Notes: generated from the sequence alone by a model not told the origin. Positions 1 through 17,358 are shown, counted from the first letter of the stretch. The stretch: DNA of 64,000 bases from Sulfitobacter alexandrii (GCF_001886735.1 NZ_CP018076.1:372001-436000), one strand, 5' to 3'. Numbers and translations are program-made.

Positions 1-441
1 CGGGCAGACGCCCCAGCCTCCCGCGGGCGTGTCGGGCGCCTGAAGGCGGCGGTGACAGGGTATCGTCCGACACCGCGGCACATCGTGATCGGAGCGTGTG
101 CGCTGATCGTGGTGCTGCGACCCTGGCTGGTGCTTGGGCTTGCCCTTCTGGGCCTCTTCGTGATGACGGGCGTGTTCCTGATCCTGGGATACGACGGCTT
201 CTGGCGGCGGGCGATGGGCCTGGCGCGTTGGTATGCCCGCAGGCATCCATCCCGGGCGGTCGAGTTGCATCGCAAGCTGGACAGTTTCGCGATGAAGTGG
301 GACGCGATCCTCGACCGGTTTCCCGAAGGCACGGTCGATGGTCTTTACCTTCCTGATTTCGGTGACCTGGCAGAAGCCGACAGCCGCCATGACGCAGCGA
401 TGGACCGCCGCCTGTCGGAGATGCGCGAGCGCGGAGCCTGA
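1..441 (+). CDS. Hypothetical membrane protein, probably 5' partial
   Basis: The frame is open to the left edge of the window, so the gene probably starts further upstream. An internal GTG at 52 with a GAAGG five bases before it is an alternative start and would give 129 residues. The visible part has one long hydrophobic stretch of about 35 residues (one or two membrane passes), followed by a basic then acidic soluble tail ending in RERGA. I do not recognise the family. It lies 86 bp before secE in the same direction, but a promoter candidate in that gap suggests separate transcription. Confidence 0.55.
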   Translation, partial: RADAPASRGRVGRLKAAVTGYRPTPRHIVIGACALIVVLRPWLVLGLALLGLFVMTGVFLILGYDGFWRRAMGLARWYARRHPSRAVELHRKLDSFAMKWDAILDRFPEGTVDGLYLPDFGDLAEADSRHDAAMDRRLSEMRERGA

Positions 442-468
442 GCGGATCGGGCGCGGGCCGGTTACGGC

Positions 469-497
469 TTGAATCCGCGGTCGGCACCCTTTAGATG
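469..497 (+). promoter_or_regulatory. Candidate sigma-70 promoter for secE-nusG
   Basis: TTGAAT at 469-474, a 17-bp spacer, and TAGATG at 492-497. It lies 30 bp before the secE start. The spacing matches the other r-protein and RNA polymerase promoters in this window; the -10 is weak. Confidence 0.4.
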
Positions 498-527
498 CTT
501 CGGGCAGACAAGCTTAGGATCGTGTAG

Positions 528-725
528 ATGGCCACCACCAATCCCCTTCAGTTCATCCAGCAGGTGCGTACCGAAGTCGGCAAGGTCGTCTGGCCGACCC
601 GGCGCGAGGTATTGCTGACGACGGTGATGGTGTTCATTCTCGCTGCGCTGACGGCGGTTTTCTTTGCCATCGTCGACATCCTGATCCGGGGCGGGTTGCA
701 GGGTATCCTCGGGATGTTCAGCTAG
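528..725 (+). CDS. secE: Preprotein translocase subunit SecE
   Basis: A 65-residue single-pass SecE of the short bacterial type. The N-terminal amphipathic part carries the family motif around VRTEVGKVVWPTRREV, followed by one transmembrane helix (about residues 29-52). SecE clamps SecY in the SecYEG channel; secY is at 39682 in this window. It is followed by nusG, as in most bacteria, after a 216-bp gap containing a terminator-like hairpin. Confidence 0.96.
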   Translation: MATTNPLQFIQQVRTEVGKVVWPTRREVLLTTVMVFILAALTAVFFAIVDILIRGGLQGILGMFS

Positions 726-817
726 GCGCGCGATTGCTGGTATCCGCCTGCATATTTCTCGATCCTCCCTTGAAAGACTTCAACGAGCGCGGTATTGCGC
801 AGGCCTGACCTGAAACG

Positions 818-853
818 GGCGCGCGGCGATTCGAGTTGCGCGCCGATTTTTTA
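818..853 (+). terminator. Terminator-like hairpin between secE and nusG
   Basis: The 7-bp arms GGCGCGC (818-824) and GCGCGCC (838-844) are followed by GATTTTTTATTC, with a run of six T. It lies inside the secE-nusG gap. It may partly terminate secE transcription or attenuate nusG. I saw no clear 17-bp-spaced promoter between it and nusG. Confidence 0.5.
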
Positions 854-941
854 TTCAGGCCGCAGCAGGCGCGCCCTTGGCGACGCGACGGATTTACGCA
901 GACGGCGGCATGTGCCGCGCAAGACAGGGACCAGAGTTCAG

Positions 942-1475
942 ATGGCAAAACGGTGGTATTCGGTCAGTGTCCTGTCGAACTTCGAGAAGAAGATCGCAGA
1001 ACAGATTCGCACCTCTGCCGAAGAGCAGGGCCTTCAGGACCAGATCGATGAAGTCCTGGTGCCGACCGAAGAAGTGATCGAGGTACGCCGCGGCAAGAAG
1101 GTGACGGCGGAGCGGCGTTTCATGCCCGGCTACGTGCTGGTGCACATGGAGATGTCCGACAAGGGCTACCACCTGATCAACTCGATCAACCGGGTGACCG
1201 GATTCCTTGGTCCGCAGGGGCGCCCGATGCCCATGCGCGATGCGGAAGTACAGGCCATCCTGGGCCGGGTTCAGGAGGGCGAAGAGGCGCCGCGCACGCT
1301 CATCCACTTCGAGGTGGGAGAGAAGGTCAAGGTTGCCGACGGCCCGTTCGAGGATTTCGATGGCATGATCGAAGAGGTCGACGACGAGAACCAGCGCCTG
1401 AAGGTGTCGGTGTCGATCTTCGGGCGTGAGACCCCGGTCGAACTGGAATTCACTCAGGTCAACAAGCAGGCGTGA
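942..1475 (+). CDS. nusG: Transcription termination/antitermination factor NusG
   Basis: 177 residues, the normal bacterial length. An N-terminal NGN domain (starts [12 protein letters not shown], with the [14 protein letters not shown] segment) is followed by a C-terminal KOW domain (about residues 125-175: [15 protein letters not shown]). NusG binds RNA polymerase and links it to Rho or to the ribosome through S10. The ATG at 942 is chosen because the upstream extension of the open frame is not conserved-looking. The stop overlaps the next gene's GTG (GTGA), so the two are probably translated together. Confidence 0.96.
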   Translation: MAKRWYSVSVLSNFEKKIAEQIRTSAEEQGLQDQIDEVLVPTEEVIEVRRGKKVTAERRFMPGYVLVHMEMSDKGYHLINSINRVTGFLGPQGRPMPMRDAEVQAILGRVQEGEEAPRTLIHFEVGEKVKVADGPFEDFDGMIEEVDDENQRLKVSVSIFGRETPVELEFTQVNKQA

Positions 1476-2686
1476 CGACGCGGGTCGGTCATCTCCCTGC
1501 CCAGGGAGATTCGATCCGGTTCGAGGAAACGCTGGCCGCGCTGGAGCGGGCGTGCGAACGCCCGCCGATTTTTCCCGATACGGTTCTCGACGGTTTGCGC
1601 AGACTGGCCGAGGCCCGCCCGGTACAGCTCCCCTCGGACGTCCTTTCGCGTTACCTTACGCTGCTCTATCGGCTGTGGGGCCTGAACGACCCTGTCGACA
1701 TCGCCTACCGGGAGGAGGGCGCGATCTCGCCGCAGCGGATAGGCTGGAGCTGCGAGACGCAGATTTTCGATTGCTTTCACGACAGTCGGGCAGAGGTCCG
1801 CGATCACATCCTGCGGTCGGTAGATCACGCCCGCGTATTGCACCCCGAGGAGGTCGCCGAGCGTGGCGCGCATTTCCGGCCCCAGCCTTGGGTTCCGCTG
1901 GATATCGACGCGGCGCGCTGCTTTCTTACGCCTTATCTGGATCATCTGGCCAAGCGGGCCGAGGGTGCCGAGCTGCGGCACCTGAAGCCGTGCTGGGACG
2001 CCGTGACCTTGCCGTTGCCGCCGTTCGAAGGCCTGTTCTGGGAGTGGCTGGACCTTGTCGGGCAGGGCGAGGATTTCCGCCTTGCCCTTGCGCTTCACGG
2101 TCTGACCGACCGTGCGCGCCAGCGTGTGAGCGGACAGAGCCTGCGGGATACGCTGCTACCCTTGCTGCAATCCGACCACCCGCTGGTCGCCGCCCATGCG
2201 GCAAGATTCATCGGCAGCCTGATGGCCGACTTCGAAGAACGGGTGATGGCGCCGGACGATTGGACGCCGGCACGGATTGTCGAGCACCTGCGACATTTGC
2301 AGAAGCATCGGCGTTCGGTGGCGGGCGCTTTCCTGAATGGGATCGACGCGATGGATCCCGACCCCTTTGCCGAGCTTGTCCGGATCGCGCCGGACCTCGA
2401 TGTGGAACAGTGGGTGATGGACGTCTTGCGGGGACCGGCGGAGGCGGCGTTTCTGCCCGGAACACAGGCTTTCTGGTTCTACCTGCACGAACACTACGAC
2501 CGCGATCCCGCCATGGTTTTGCGCTTTGTCCGGGCGGGTCACCTCGATGTTGCCTGGATGTGCATCACCGAAAATTCGCCGCCCGCGGATGGGATGGAGC
2601 CGGCGCTCGAGGCGATGGCCCTGCAAGACCCGGAAGGTTACGGGACGGCGGCGCGCGACTTGCTGCGCCGGATGGGCGGCGGCTGA
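1472..2686 (+). CDS. Helical protein of unknown function, coupled to nusG
   Basis: 404 residues starting at a GTG that overlaps the nusG stop (GTGA). The protein looks fully alpha-helical, with repeated Leu/Ala-rich amphipathic helices (for example around [17 protein letters not shown] and VVLRFV-like segments), suggesting a HEAT-like solenoid. There is no signal peptide, membrane helix or obvious catalytic motif. It sits between nusG and rplK, where most bacteria have nothing. The four-base overlap indicates translation coupled to NusG. I do not recognise the family. Confidence 0.8.
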   Translation: MTTRVGHLPAQGDSIRFEETLAALERACERPPIFPDTVLDGLRRLAEARPVQLPSDVLSRYLTLLYRLWGLNDPVDIAYREEGAISPQRIGWSCETQIFDCFHDSRAEVRDHILRSVDHARVLHPEEVAERGAHFRPQPWVPLDIDAARCFLTPYLDHLAKRAEGAELRHLKPCWDAVTLPLPPFEGLFWEWLDLVGQGEDFRLALALHGLTDRARQRVSGQSLRDTLLPLLQSDHPLVAAHAARFIGSLMADFEERVMAPDDWTPARIVEHLRHLQKHRRSVAGAFLNGIDAMDPDPFAELVRIAPDLDVEQWVMDVLRGPAEAAFLPGTQAFWFYLHEHYDRDPAMVLRFVRAGHLDVAWMCITENSPPADGMEPALEAMALQDPEGYGTAARDLLRRMGGG

Positions 2687-2694
2687 GGCGACCC

Positions 2695-2723
2695 TTGCCA
2701 AGGGCGGGCATCTCGGTTATCTC
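2695..2723 (+). promoter_or_regulatory. Candidate promoter for rplKA
   Basis: TTGCCA (2695-2700), a 17-bp spacer and TATCTC (2718-2723). It lies just after the stop of the helical gene and about 120 bp before rplK. The leader that follows contains paired segments, including GGTTTC/GAAACC at 2769-2782, which could hold the L1 autoregulatory site; that assignment is inference. Confidence 0.4.
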
Positions 2724-2845
2724 CCGCGCGTTGCCCGCAAGGGCGATTCATACGTGGGAGGCGACGGTTTCGCGAAACCCGGACCGCACCACGCGACATC
2801 CACCCCCTGCGGCGCGCTGCAGGGTTGTTCGAAAGGAGGCCTGAC

Positions 2846-3271
2846 ATGGCCAAGAAACTCGTCGGTACGATGAAGTTGCAAGTGAAGGCGGGGCAAGCGA
2901 ACCCGTCCCCACCCGTGGGCCCCGCACTGGGTCAGCGCGGCATCAACATCATGGAATTCTGCAAGGCGTTCAACGCCAAGACGGCTGACATGGAGCCCGG
3001 CGCACCGTGCCCGACCGTCATCAGCTACTATCAGGACAAGTCCTTCACCATGGACATCAAGACGCCCCCGGCGTCCTACTACCTGAAGAAGGCGGCCAAG
3101 GTGAACTCCGGCGCGAAAACGCCGTCGCGCGAAACCGTCGGCACCGTCACCACCAAGCAGCTGCGCGAGATCGCCGAGGCGAAAGCCGCCGACCTGAGCG
3201 CGAACGACGTCGAAGCGGCGATGAAGATCATTCTGGGCTCGGCGAAGTCCATGGGCATCGAGGTGAAGTAA
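2846..3271 (+). CDS. rplK: 50S ribosomal protein L11
   Basis: 141 residues. It begins [20 protein letters not shown] with the conserved Pro-rich [23 protein letters not shown] segment, and the C-terminal rRNA-binding domain ends KSMGIEVK. L11 forms the GTPase-associated centre with 23S rRNA and is where release and elongation factors act. A strong AAAGGAGG ribosome-binding site at 2832-2839 fixes the ATG at 2846. rplA follows after a 1-bp gap. Confidence 0.97.
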   Translation: MAKKLVGTMKLQVKAGQANPSPPVGPALGQRGINIMEFCKAFNAKTADMEPGAPCPTVISYYQDKSFTMDIKTPPASYYLKKAAKVNSGAKTPSRETVGTVTTKQLREIAEAKAADLSANDVEAAMKIILGSAKSMGIEVK

Positions 3272-3272
3272 G

Positions 3273-3977
3273 ATGGCAAAGCTTGCAAAACGTACTGTCG
3301 CCGCCCGCGAAGCATTCGCCGGCAAGGAAGACGTGACCGTCGAAGAGGCCGTCGCGCTGATCAAGAGTAATTCCAAGGTCAAGTTTGACGAGACCATGGA
3401 GATCGCCATGAACCTCGGCGTCGACCCCCGCCACGCGGACCAGATGGTGCGCGGCGTTGTCGGCCTGCCCAACGGCACCGGCAAGACCATGCGCGTCGCC
3501 GTGTTCGCACGCGGTCCCAAGGCCGAGGAAGCCGAGAAGGCCGGTGCGGACATCGTTGGTGCCGAAGACCTGATGGAAACCGTGCAGTCCGGCAAGATCG
3601 AATTCGATCGCTGCATCGCGACGCCCGACATGATGCCGATCGTCGGCCGTCTGGGCAAGGTGCTGGGCCCGCGCAACCTGATGCCGAACCCCAAGGTCGG
3701 AACCGTGACCATGGACATCAAGGAGGCCGTCGAGGCCGCCAAGGGTGGTCAGGTGCAGTTCAAGGCCGAGAAGGGCGGCGTCGTGCACGCCGGCGTCGGC
3801 AAGCTGAGCTTCGACGAAGCCAAGCTGGCCGAGAACATTCGTGCCTTCGTCGGTGCGGTCGCCAAGGCCAAGCCGGCAGGCGCCAAGGGCACCTACATGA
3901 AGAAGATCAACCTGAGCTCCACCATGGGCCCGGGTATCTCGGTCGCGGTCGATGACGCGATGACCGGCCAGGCCTGA
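3273..3977 (+). CDS. rplA: 50S ribosomal protein L1
   Basis: 234 residues, the usual length. It contains the conserved L1 signature around [20 protein letters not shown]1 forms the mobile stalk at the E site and in many bacteria represses its own L11-L1 operon by binding the mRNA leader. The start lies 1 bp after the rplK stop, giving a tight two-gene unit closed by a hairpin at 4002-4030. Confidence 0.97.
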   Translation: MAKLAKRTVAAREAFAGKEDVTVEEAVALIKSNSKVKFDETMEIAMNLGVDPRHADQMVRGVVGLPNGTGKTMRVAVFARGPKAEEAEKAGADIVGAEDLMETVQSGKIEFDRCIATPDMMPIVGRLGKVLGPRNLMPNPKVGTVTMDIKEAVEAAKGGQVQFKAEKGGVVHAGVGKLSFDEAKLAENIRAFVGAVAKAKPAGAKGTYMKKINLSSTMGPGISVAVDDAMTGQA

Positions 3978-4001
3978 TTTCCGGGCACTGGTAAAGGATC
4001 G

Positions 4002-4030
4002 AAGGGGCGGTGGCGATGTCACCGCCCCTT
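4002..4030 (+). terminator. Terminator after rplKA
   Basis: A perfect 11-bp stem, AAGGGGCGGTG (4002-4012) with CACCGCCCCTT (4020-4030), and a 7-base loop, placed 25 bp after the rplA stop. The T-tract is short. It separates rplKA from the glycosyltransferase. Confidence 0.7.
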
Positions 4031-4177
4031 TCGAATTCCGGATCCTTCACATGCTGCTGTGGCGCGAACGCCGCGCTTGAGGCAGGAGTGGCGAGACCGC
4101 CCAATTGTCGCCACATTTCCAGCCAAGGCTGATCTCGAACCAATCAAGAGGCCGCGCAAAGCGGCGATCGAGGCAGT

Positions 4178-5119
4178 ATGGCAGCAGGCAAGTGGTCGAT
4201 CGTGACCATCCTTCGCGAACCCCGCGAAGTCCTTGAGCGTTTCGTGGCGTGGCATCTTCACCAAGGCGCGGACCGCATCCACCTTTACTTCGATGATCCG
4301 CAGGATCCGGGTATCGACGCGATGCGCCAGTTCGGGGAAAGGGTCATCGCCACCCCCTGCACCGATGCCTTCTGGGAAGAGCTGGGCGTGCTGGAGGTCG
4401 CGAATTTCACGAAACGCCAGAACGCCGCGATCATGCATGCCTACCGGCAGATCGAGGACGGCTGGGTCGCGGTCGTCGATGGCGACGAACTGCTGTGGTC
4501 GAACGACCGCCCGATCTCCGAGATGCTGAAGGCGCTGCCCGAAACGCAGAGGTCGGTGGTGATCCGCCCCGTCGAATACGTGAACTATCCGCAGGAACCC
4601 GAAAAGCTGCTGTTCCGTCGTTTCATCGACGGCGACATGCTGGACCAGGTCTTCGGGAATTTTGCCGTCTTCATGAACCGCAACCGCGGGTTTGCCGGCC
4701 ATGTCACCGGCAAGACATTGACCCGCGCCGGTCTGGAAGTCTCCCGCGCGCATCCGCACTGGTTCGTCGATGCGGACGGGAAACGGATCACCGATGGGGC
4801 GCTTGCGCTGGACGACGGATGCGCCCTGCTGCACTTCTATTTCCTGAACTACGCCGATTGGCGGCGCAAGGCGGACTTCCGGCTGAAGGCGTTCCGCAAC
4901 GGGCGGCGCGACATGCTGCTGGCGCGGATGCACCGGCTGGTGAAGCTGGGCCGGGAACGCAAGCTGCGTTTCCTGTGGAGCGGCCTGCACCAGATCACCC
5001 CAAGTCAGCATGACCTGATGAAGACGAACGGGCTCCTTCTCGATCTTGACGTAGACATGGCCGGGATCGTCGGCCGGTATTTCGCTCCGGTCGAAGAACC
5101 CTTGCGCCTTGCGGGCTGA
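4178..5119 (+). CDS. Glycosyltransferase family 2-like protein (Glyco_tranf_2_4 type)
   Basis: 313 residues. The N-terminus (WSIVTILREPREVLERFVAWHLHQG, then the YFDDPQDPG segment) matches the pattern of GT2-related enzymes in which a strand-helix precedes the nucleotide-binding loop. A DGD triplet in WVAVVDGDELLW is the likely metal/nucleotide-sugar DxD site. There is no signal peptide or membrane helix. It probably adds a sugar to a surface polymer; donor and acceptor are unknown. Its position between rplA and rplJ, bounded by terminators on both sides, is unusual. Confidence 0.75.
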   Translation: MAAGKWSIVTILREPREVLERFVAWHLHQGADRIHLYFDDPQDPGIDAMRQFGERVIATPCTDAFWEELGVLEVANFTKRQNAAIMHAYRQIEDGWVAVVDGDELLWSNDRPISEMLKALPETQRSVVIRPVEYVNYPQEPEKLLFRRFIDGDMLDQVFGNFAVFMNRNRGFAGHVTGKTLTRAGLEVSRAHPHWFVDADGKRITDGALALDDGCALLHFYFLNYADWRRKADFRLKAFRNGRRDMLLARMHRLVKLGRERKLRFLWSGLHQITPSQHDLMKTNGLLLDLDVDMAGIVGRYFAPVEEPLRLAG

Positions 5120-5198
5120 TCCGGAATACTGCCTTCACGGCGCGACAGGGGGCGCCACGACAAAGACCGCCATTCTTTCGGCGCAGGTCGTTTGGGGG

Positions 5199-5227
5199 TT
5201 GGAAATCCCCGGTCAAGCGTTTATCCA
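5199..5227 (+). promoter_or_regulatory. Candidate promoter for rplJL-rpoBC
   Basis: TTGGAA (5199-5204), a 17-bp spacer and TATCCA (5222-5227). It would start transcription near 5234, leaving a leader of about 230 nt before rplJ. It lies in the 348-bp gap between the glycosyltransferase and rplJ. Confidence 0.45.
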
Positions 5228-5236
5228 CCGGCTCAG

Positions 5237-5271
5237 GCACAAAGCGCGATTCGTCGCGCTTTTGTGCTTTT
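5237..5271 (+). terminator. Strong hairpin with T-run at the start of the rplJ leader
   Basis: The arms GCACAAAGCGCGA (5237-5249) and TCGCGCTTTTGTGC (5254-5267) pair around a TTCG tetraloop with one bulge, followed by TTTTC. It could end glycosyltransferase transcription. It also lies only a few bases after the predicted rplJ transcription start, so it could act as an attenuator or 5' mRNA shield. Confidence 0.7.
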
Positions 5272-5467
5272 CGTCCGAGACGGTGGGTGCCGGAGATTTA
5301 TCCGGCATAATTCCTGCCTGAGACGGGAAACGGCAGATTTTCTTCGGACAGCCCCTCTGGGCCTCCGCGGCAACCCGTCCGGCCCCCGTAAGGACCCGAA
5401 AGTCGGGGCCCAACAGTCCCGGCAAAACTGAGCCGGAGGGGCAACCCTCCCTTACTGGAGTGAAACT
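5272..5467 (+). promoter_or_regulatory. Putative L10 leader (autoregulatory mRNA region)
   Basis: This is the untranslated leader before rplJ. It is rich in short pairing segments and ends with a GGAGGG-GCAA-CCCTCC hairpin (5435-5450) directly before the GGAG ribosome-binding site. In bacteria, L10 in complex with L7/L12 binds the leader of its own operon. The position and the hairpin beside the ribosome-binding site fit that role, but I identify it by location and structure only. Confidence 0.55.
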
Positions 5468-5980
5468 GTGGATAGAGCACAAAAAGAACAGTTGGTCGAC
5501 GAACTCGGCCAGATCTTTGAAAGCTCTGGCGTTGTCGTGGTCGCCCACTACACCGGTCTGACAGTTGCTGAAATGCAGGACCTTCGCGCGCGTGCTCGTA
5601 ACGCTGGCGGGGCCGTGCGTGTTGCCAAGAACAGGCTCGCCAAGATCGCCCTTGAAGGAAAGCCCTGCGCAAGCATCACCGACCTTCTGACGGGCATGAC
5701 CGTTCTGACCTATTCTGAGGATCCCGTGGCCGCGGCCAAGGTTGCTCAGGATTTCGCCAAGGAGAACCAAAAGTTCGTGATCCTTGGCGGTGCGATGGGT
5801 GAGAACGCACTCGACGTGGCCGGTGTGGAATCCGTGTCCAAGATGCCTTCGCGGGAGGAGCTTATCTCCACCGTCGCGGGCATGCTGGGCGCACCTGCAT
5901 CGAACATCGCCGGGGCCATTGGCGCACCTGCAAGCAACATCGCATCCATCCTGTCCACCATCGAGGACAAGGCTGCGTAA
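5468..5980 (+). CDS. rplJ: 50S ribosomal protein L10
   Basis: 170 residues from a GTG start preceded by TGGAG. It begins [21 protein letters not shown], has the [13 protein letters not shown] rRNA-binding segment, and ends in the Ala-rich helical tail (two [14 protein letters not shown] repeats) that docks L7/L12 dimers. It anchors the stalk that recruits translational GTPases. rplL follows after 74 bp. Confidence 0.97.
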   Translation: MDRAQKEQLVDELGQIFESSGVVVVAHYTGLTVAEMQDLRARARNAGGAVRVAKNRLAKIALEGKPCASITDLLTGMTVLTYSEDPVAAAKVAQDFAKENQKFVILGGAMGENALDVAGVESVSKMPSREELISTVAGMLGAPASNIAGAIGAPASNIASILSTIEDKAA

Positions 5981-6054
5981 GCAATTCGTCTTATCGGCGT
6001 GCTGGTTGAAACAACACGTTGGAACACACATATCGTTAACGGAAAGAGCTGAAC

Positions 6055-6429
6055 ATGGCTGATCTGAAGAAACTGGCAGAAGAGATCGTTGGTCTGACCC
6101 TGCTGGAAGCACAAGAACTGAAAACCATCCTCAAGGACGAATACGGCATCGAGCCCGCAGCAGGCGGCGCAGTGATGATGGCCGGTCCTGCTGACGGTGG
6201 TGGCGCTGCCGAAGAAGAGAAAACCGAATTCGACGTCGTTCTGAAGAACGCGGGCGCATCCAAGATCAACGTGATCAAGGAAGTGCGCGGCATCACCGGT
6301 CTGGGCCTGAAAGAAGCCAAGGACCTGGTCGAAGCCGGCGGCAAGATCAAGGAAGGTGTCGACAAAGCGGAAGCAGAAGACATCAAGAGCAAGCTGGAAG
6401 CCGCAGGCGCGGAAGTCGAGCTGGCCTGA
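6055..6429 (+). CDS. rplL: 50S ribosomal protein L7/L12
   Basis: 124 residues: an N-terminal dimerisation helix ([18 protein letters not shown]), a short flexible Ala/Gly hinge around residue 45, and the C-terminal domain with the conserved [26 protein letters not shown] motif that binds EF-Tu and EF-G. It is followed by a 285-bp gap before rpoB. Confidence 0.97.
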   Translation: MADLKKLAEEIVGLTLLEAQELKTILKDEYGIEPAAGGAVMMAGPADGGGAAEEEKTEFDVVLKNAGASKINVIKEVRGITGLGLKEAKDLVEAGGKIKEGVDKAEAEDIKSKLEAAGAEVELA

Positions 6430-6509
6430 TAGGTCATTGCGGGCGCCGGTCCTGTTTGCAGGATCGGGCCGGAATCTTCGCGGATTTCGGCAAGTCCCGG
6501 AAAAATGGT

Positions 6510-6539
6510 GGCTGGACGGGGCATTTGTCCTGTCCAGCC
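6510..6539 (+). other. Stem-loop between rplL and rpoB
   Basis: The perfect 8-bp arms GGCTGGAC (6510-6517) and GTCCAGCC (6532-6539) have a partly paired loop and no T-tract. The position matches the rplL-rpoB processing or partial-termination signal known from other bacteria; its role here is inference. I saw no other clear element in the 6430-6714 gap. Confidence 0.5.
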
Positions 6540-6714
6540 AAACCTGTCTTGAAGGATGCTTTCGCCGAAAGCCTCCTTCTGGAGAGGTACATAGGTCGGA
6601 AGGGGTGCGGTGGGACGCATCCCAGCATTGACCGGAACGCTCCGCTCTTAGAGCAGCGCCTCACGGCCCCGGTGAGGTCGCGCTCGGTGAGAGAATCGAA
6701 AGGTGACACGACAC

Positions 6715-10854
<4,140 letters not shown>

Positions 10855-10861
10855 GGCGTAA

Positions 10862-10907
10862 CCGGACTTTCCAAAAAGTCCGGGCCGATCTTTTCGAAAA
10901 GATCGGC
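10862..10907 (+). other. Two tandem perfect stem-loops between rpoB and rpoC
   Basis: The first is CCGGACTTT (10862-10870) with AAAGTCCGG (10875-10883). The second, directly adjacent, is a 24-bp perfect palindrome (10884-10907) with arms GCCGATCTTTTC and GAAAAGATCGGC. Neither has a downstream T-run, so read-through or RNA processing is more likely than full termination. Confidence 0.75.
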
Positions 10908-10948
10908 GCCTCCGTCACCCCCAAAGCACCCCTTTCAAGGATTTGAAA

Positions 10949-15193
<4,245 letters not shown>

Positions 15194-15217
15194 CCTGATC
15201 GCACAAGTCGATGCATG

Positions 15218-15248
15218 GCCCCCGTTACCGCAGGTGACGGGGGCTTTT
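15218..15248 (+). terminator. Rho-independent terminator after rpoC
   Basis: A 12-bp stem, GCCCCCGTTACC (15218-15229) with GGTGACGGGGGC (15233-15244), one G-U pair, then TTTTGCTTT, beginning 25 bp after the rpoC stop. Confidence 0.9.
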
Positions 15249-15342
15249 GCTTTGGGAAGGGGGGCAATCCGGCAGGGATTGTAACTGGCCCGAGGCGCGG
15301 CCTAATGTGCGGCAGTTGCACGTTGTCGAAGGTCGCCACAGT

Positions 15343-16209
15343 ATGTCACCCACCCTGCTTGGCGCCCTCTTGATGACAGCCTCTATGGCCGCTTTCACGC
15401 TGAACGACACGATGCTCAAGCTGACGGCCGGCGACGTTCCTCTCGCGCAGCTGATCTTTCTCAGATCGTTTCTGACCTGTACCCTCATGCTGGCGACGAA
15501 AGGCCGGATCGGCACGATGCATTTCGATATCGCGCGCCGCGACTGGGTGCTGATCGGCGCGCGTGCCGTGTCGGAGGTGGTGGTGTCCTACTTCTTCCTC
15601 ACGGCGCTGTTCCACATGCCGCTCGCCAATCTCAACGCGGTGATGCAGGTGGTCCCTCTGGCTGTCACGCTCGCCTCGGCGCTGTTCCTGCGCGAGGCCG
15701 TCGGCTGGCGGCGTTTCGCGGCGATCATCATCGGGTTCTTCGGGGTCTTGCTGATCGTGAAACCGGGCGCCGCGGGGTTCGACATCTGGTCGGCCTACGC
15801 GTTGCTAGCGATGATCGGGGTGACCGCGCGTGACCTGATCACCCGCCAGCTTTCGCCCACGGTGCCCTCCATGACCGTCGCGCTGAGCACGGCGGCCTCT
15901 GTGATGACGGCTTTCGGCCTCGTGTCGCTGACCGGGGCATGGGTCGCCGTTCCCTCGCACATCTGGTTCCTGATCGTCGGTTCGGCCGTGGCCGTCATGG
16001 CCGGATACTTCCTGTCGATCTGGGTGATGCGGGTGGGCGACGTGTCATTTACCGCGCCCTTTCGCTACACCGGGCTGGTCTGGGCGCTCATCATGGGCTG
16101 GTTCGTTTTCGGCGAGTGGCCGGGATGGCTCACGCTCCTCGGGGCGGGCATCGTCGTGGTGACCGGTGTCTTCACCTTCTACCGGGAACGCAAGGTGTCA
16201 CGCGGCTGA
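15343..16209 (+). CDS. EamA/DMT-family transporter
   Basis: 288 residues with about ten hydrophobic helices arranged as two EamA repeats (GAFLNDT-like start ASMAAFTLNDTMLKL; second repeat around ALLAMIGVTARDLITRQ). DMT exporters move metabolites or drugs across the inner membrane; the substrate cannot be read from the sequence. The ATG at 15343 gives a normal length; the frame is open further upstream but that part is not hydrophobic. The last 12 bp overlap the convergent gene on the other strand. Confidence 0.85.
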   Translation: MSPTLLGALLMTASMAAFTLNDTMLKLTAGDVPLAQLIFLRSFLTCTLMLATKGRIGTMHFDIARRDWVLIGARAVSEVVVSYFFLTALFHMPLANLNAVMQVVPLAVTLASALFLREAVGWRRFAAIIIGFFGVLLIVKPGAAGFDIWSAYALLAMIGVTARDLITRQLSPTVPSMTVALSTAASVMTAFGLVSLTGAWVAVPSHIWFLIVGSAVAVMAGYFLSIWVMRVGDVSFTAPFRYTGLVWALIMGWFVFGEWPGWLTLLGAGIVVVTGVFTFYRERKVSRG

Positions 16210-17004
16210 GAACACCCGCCGCACGTGTTCCGCGTCGATGGCGAAGCGGTTGCGAAACATCTGCTCCTGCTTGGCTGTCAGCGGGGTGACGGGAATGGGT
16301 CTGACCTTCTTCTGCCGCGAATCGTTGAAGCCGTTGTGGCTGCGCACCCACATGTCGGGGTCCGAGAAACTGAGCGCCGGCATGAAGCGGGGAATCTTCT
16401 CGTGGGCGAAGTTCATGATGGTCTGGCTGCAGTTGCCCTTGATGTACATGCCCAGCGATGCGACGTAGAACTGTCGGAACATGTCGACTGCCGCGATGCC
16501 GTTCGGCCCGAACTCGGCCACGAACCCGCGGTTCCAGTCATAGGCGAAGGTACGGTTGCCGCCGATCAGCGCCGATCCGTCGGCCACCGCCCGCCGCAGC
16601 TTGGCGATGAAGTTGACGGCGACGGCGTCGTCATCGTCGTAGCGGAACTGGAGACAGGGCTCCGCCGGGTTGATCCGCGCGTCATTCAGGATCTCCTTCA
16701 TCACCTCGCGCTGGTTGCGGGGCGGCTCCTTGTGAATCAGGGCCTGGGGAAGGTCGGCGATCAAGCCCTCGAGCCTTTTTTCGTGGTGTTTGGGAAACTG
16801 GTCACCGATGACGATGATAAGGCTGAAGTCGGGATCCGTCTGCGCGCGCAGGCAGGGGAGTGCCACGGTTTCGAGCAGTCGGAACCTTTCTTCCAGACGC
16901 GCGTCGGCGTAGAGATAGGCGATCCGATCGTCGATGTCCTCGTGCTCGACCTGAAACCCTCCGAGGGCGGGATAGGAGAAGCGGCAAAGTCCGATGGCCT
17001 GCAT
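16198..17004 (-). CDS. Putative rhamnosyltransferase-like protein (DUF3118 family)
   Basis: 268 residues from an ATG at 17004 preceded by GGAGGAGA. The start MQAIGLCRFSYPALGGFQ and the acidic RYDDDDAVA motif (probable nucleotide-sugar/metal site) resemble the family annotated as putative rhamnosyl transferases. No signal peptide. It probably acts in surface polysaccharide synthesis. It is convergent with the EamA gene and divergent from rpsL. It is the second glycosyltransferase-like gene beside a transcription/translation operon here. Confidence 0.75.
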   Translation of the reverse strand: MQAIGLCRFSYPALGGFQVEHEDIDDRIAYLYADARLEERFRLLETVALPCLRAQTDPDFSLIIVIGDQFPKHHEKRLEGLIADLPQALIHKEPPRNQREVMKEILNDARINPAEPCLQFRYDDDDAVAVNFIAKLRRAVADGSALIGGNRTFAYDWNRGFVAEFGPNGIAAVDMFRQFYVASLGMYIKGNCSQTIMNFAHEKIPRFMPALSFSDPDMWVRSHNGFNDSRQKKVRPIPVTPLTAKQEQMFRNRFAIDAEHVRRVFSAA

Positions 17005-17358
17005 GGGGGTCTCCTCCAACTGGTGCGGGCGGTCCGGCTGAATATGCAGGCGCAGAGGCCGCGCTTGCAACCGCGCATGTGTCGCCCGGGATGCGCCCGG
17101 CCTGTTGACACCCCGCGCCCGACGCCATATACGCGCGCTATCCGGGACGTGGGCCACCCCCGCAATCCCGAATTCATAAGCCAAGTGGTCAAGACCCGGT
17201 CTAATGCTGATCCGGTCCTCTGTAGCCCCACCGCCTCGTTTACCTCGGTACGGGAACGTTGCGGTGTTTTTGCTTTGCCAAAGGCAAGGCGACGAAATCG
17301 AAACCGCATGGGGTGTTCCTCGTGCACCTGATGTGAGACAGAACGGGGATAATCCGGA
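17005..17358 (+). promoter_or_regulatory. rpsL promoter region
   Basis: This 354-bp gap contains no gene. It holds a near-ideal promoter: TTGACA (17105-17110), a 17-bp spacer, and TATACG (17128-17133), which would give a leader of about 220 nt before rpsL. The opposite end carries the ribosome-binding site of the divergent gene. Confidence 0.7.

Noticed and set aside
1426..2844. 472-codon alternative frame over the nusG-coupled gene
   Set aside because: Arg/Gly/Pro-rich shadow; the frame at 1472 has the stop-start overlap and a protein-like composition.
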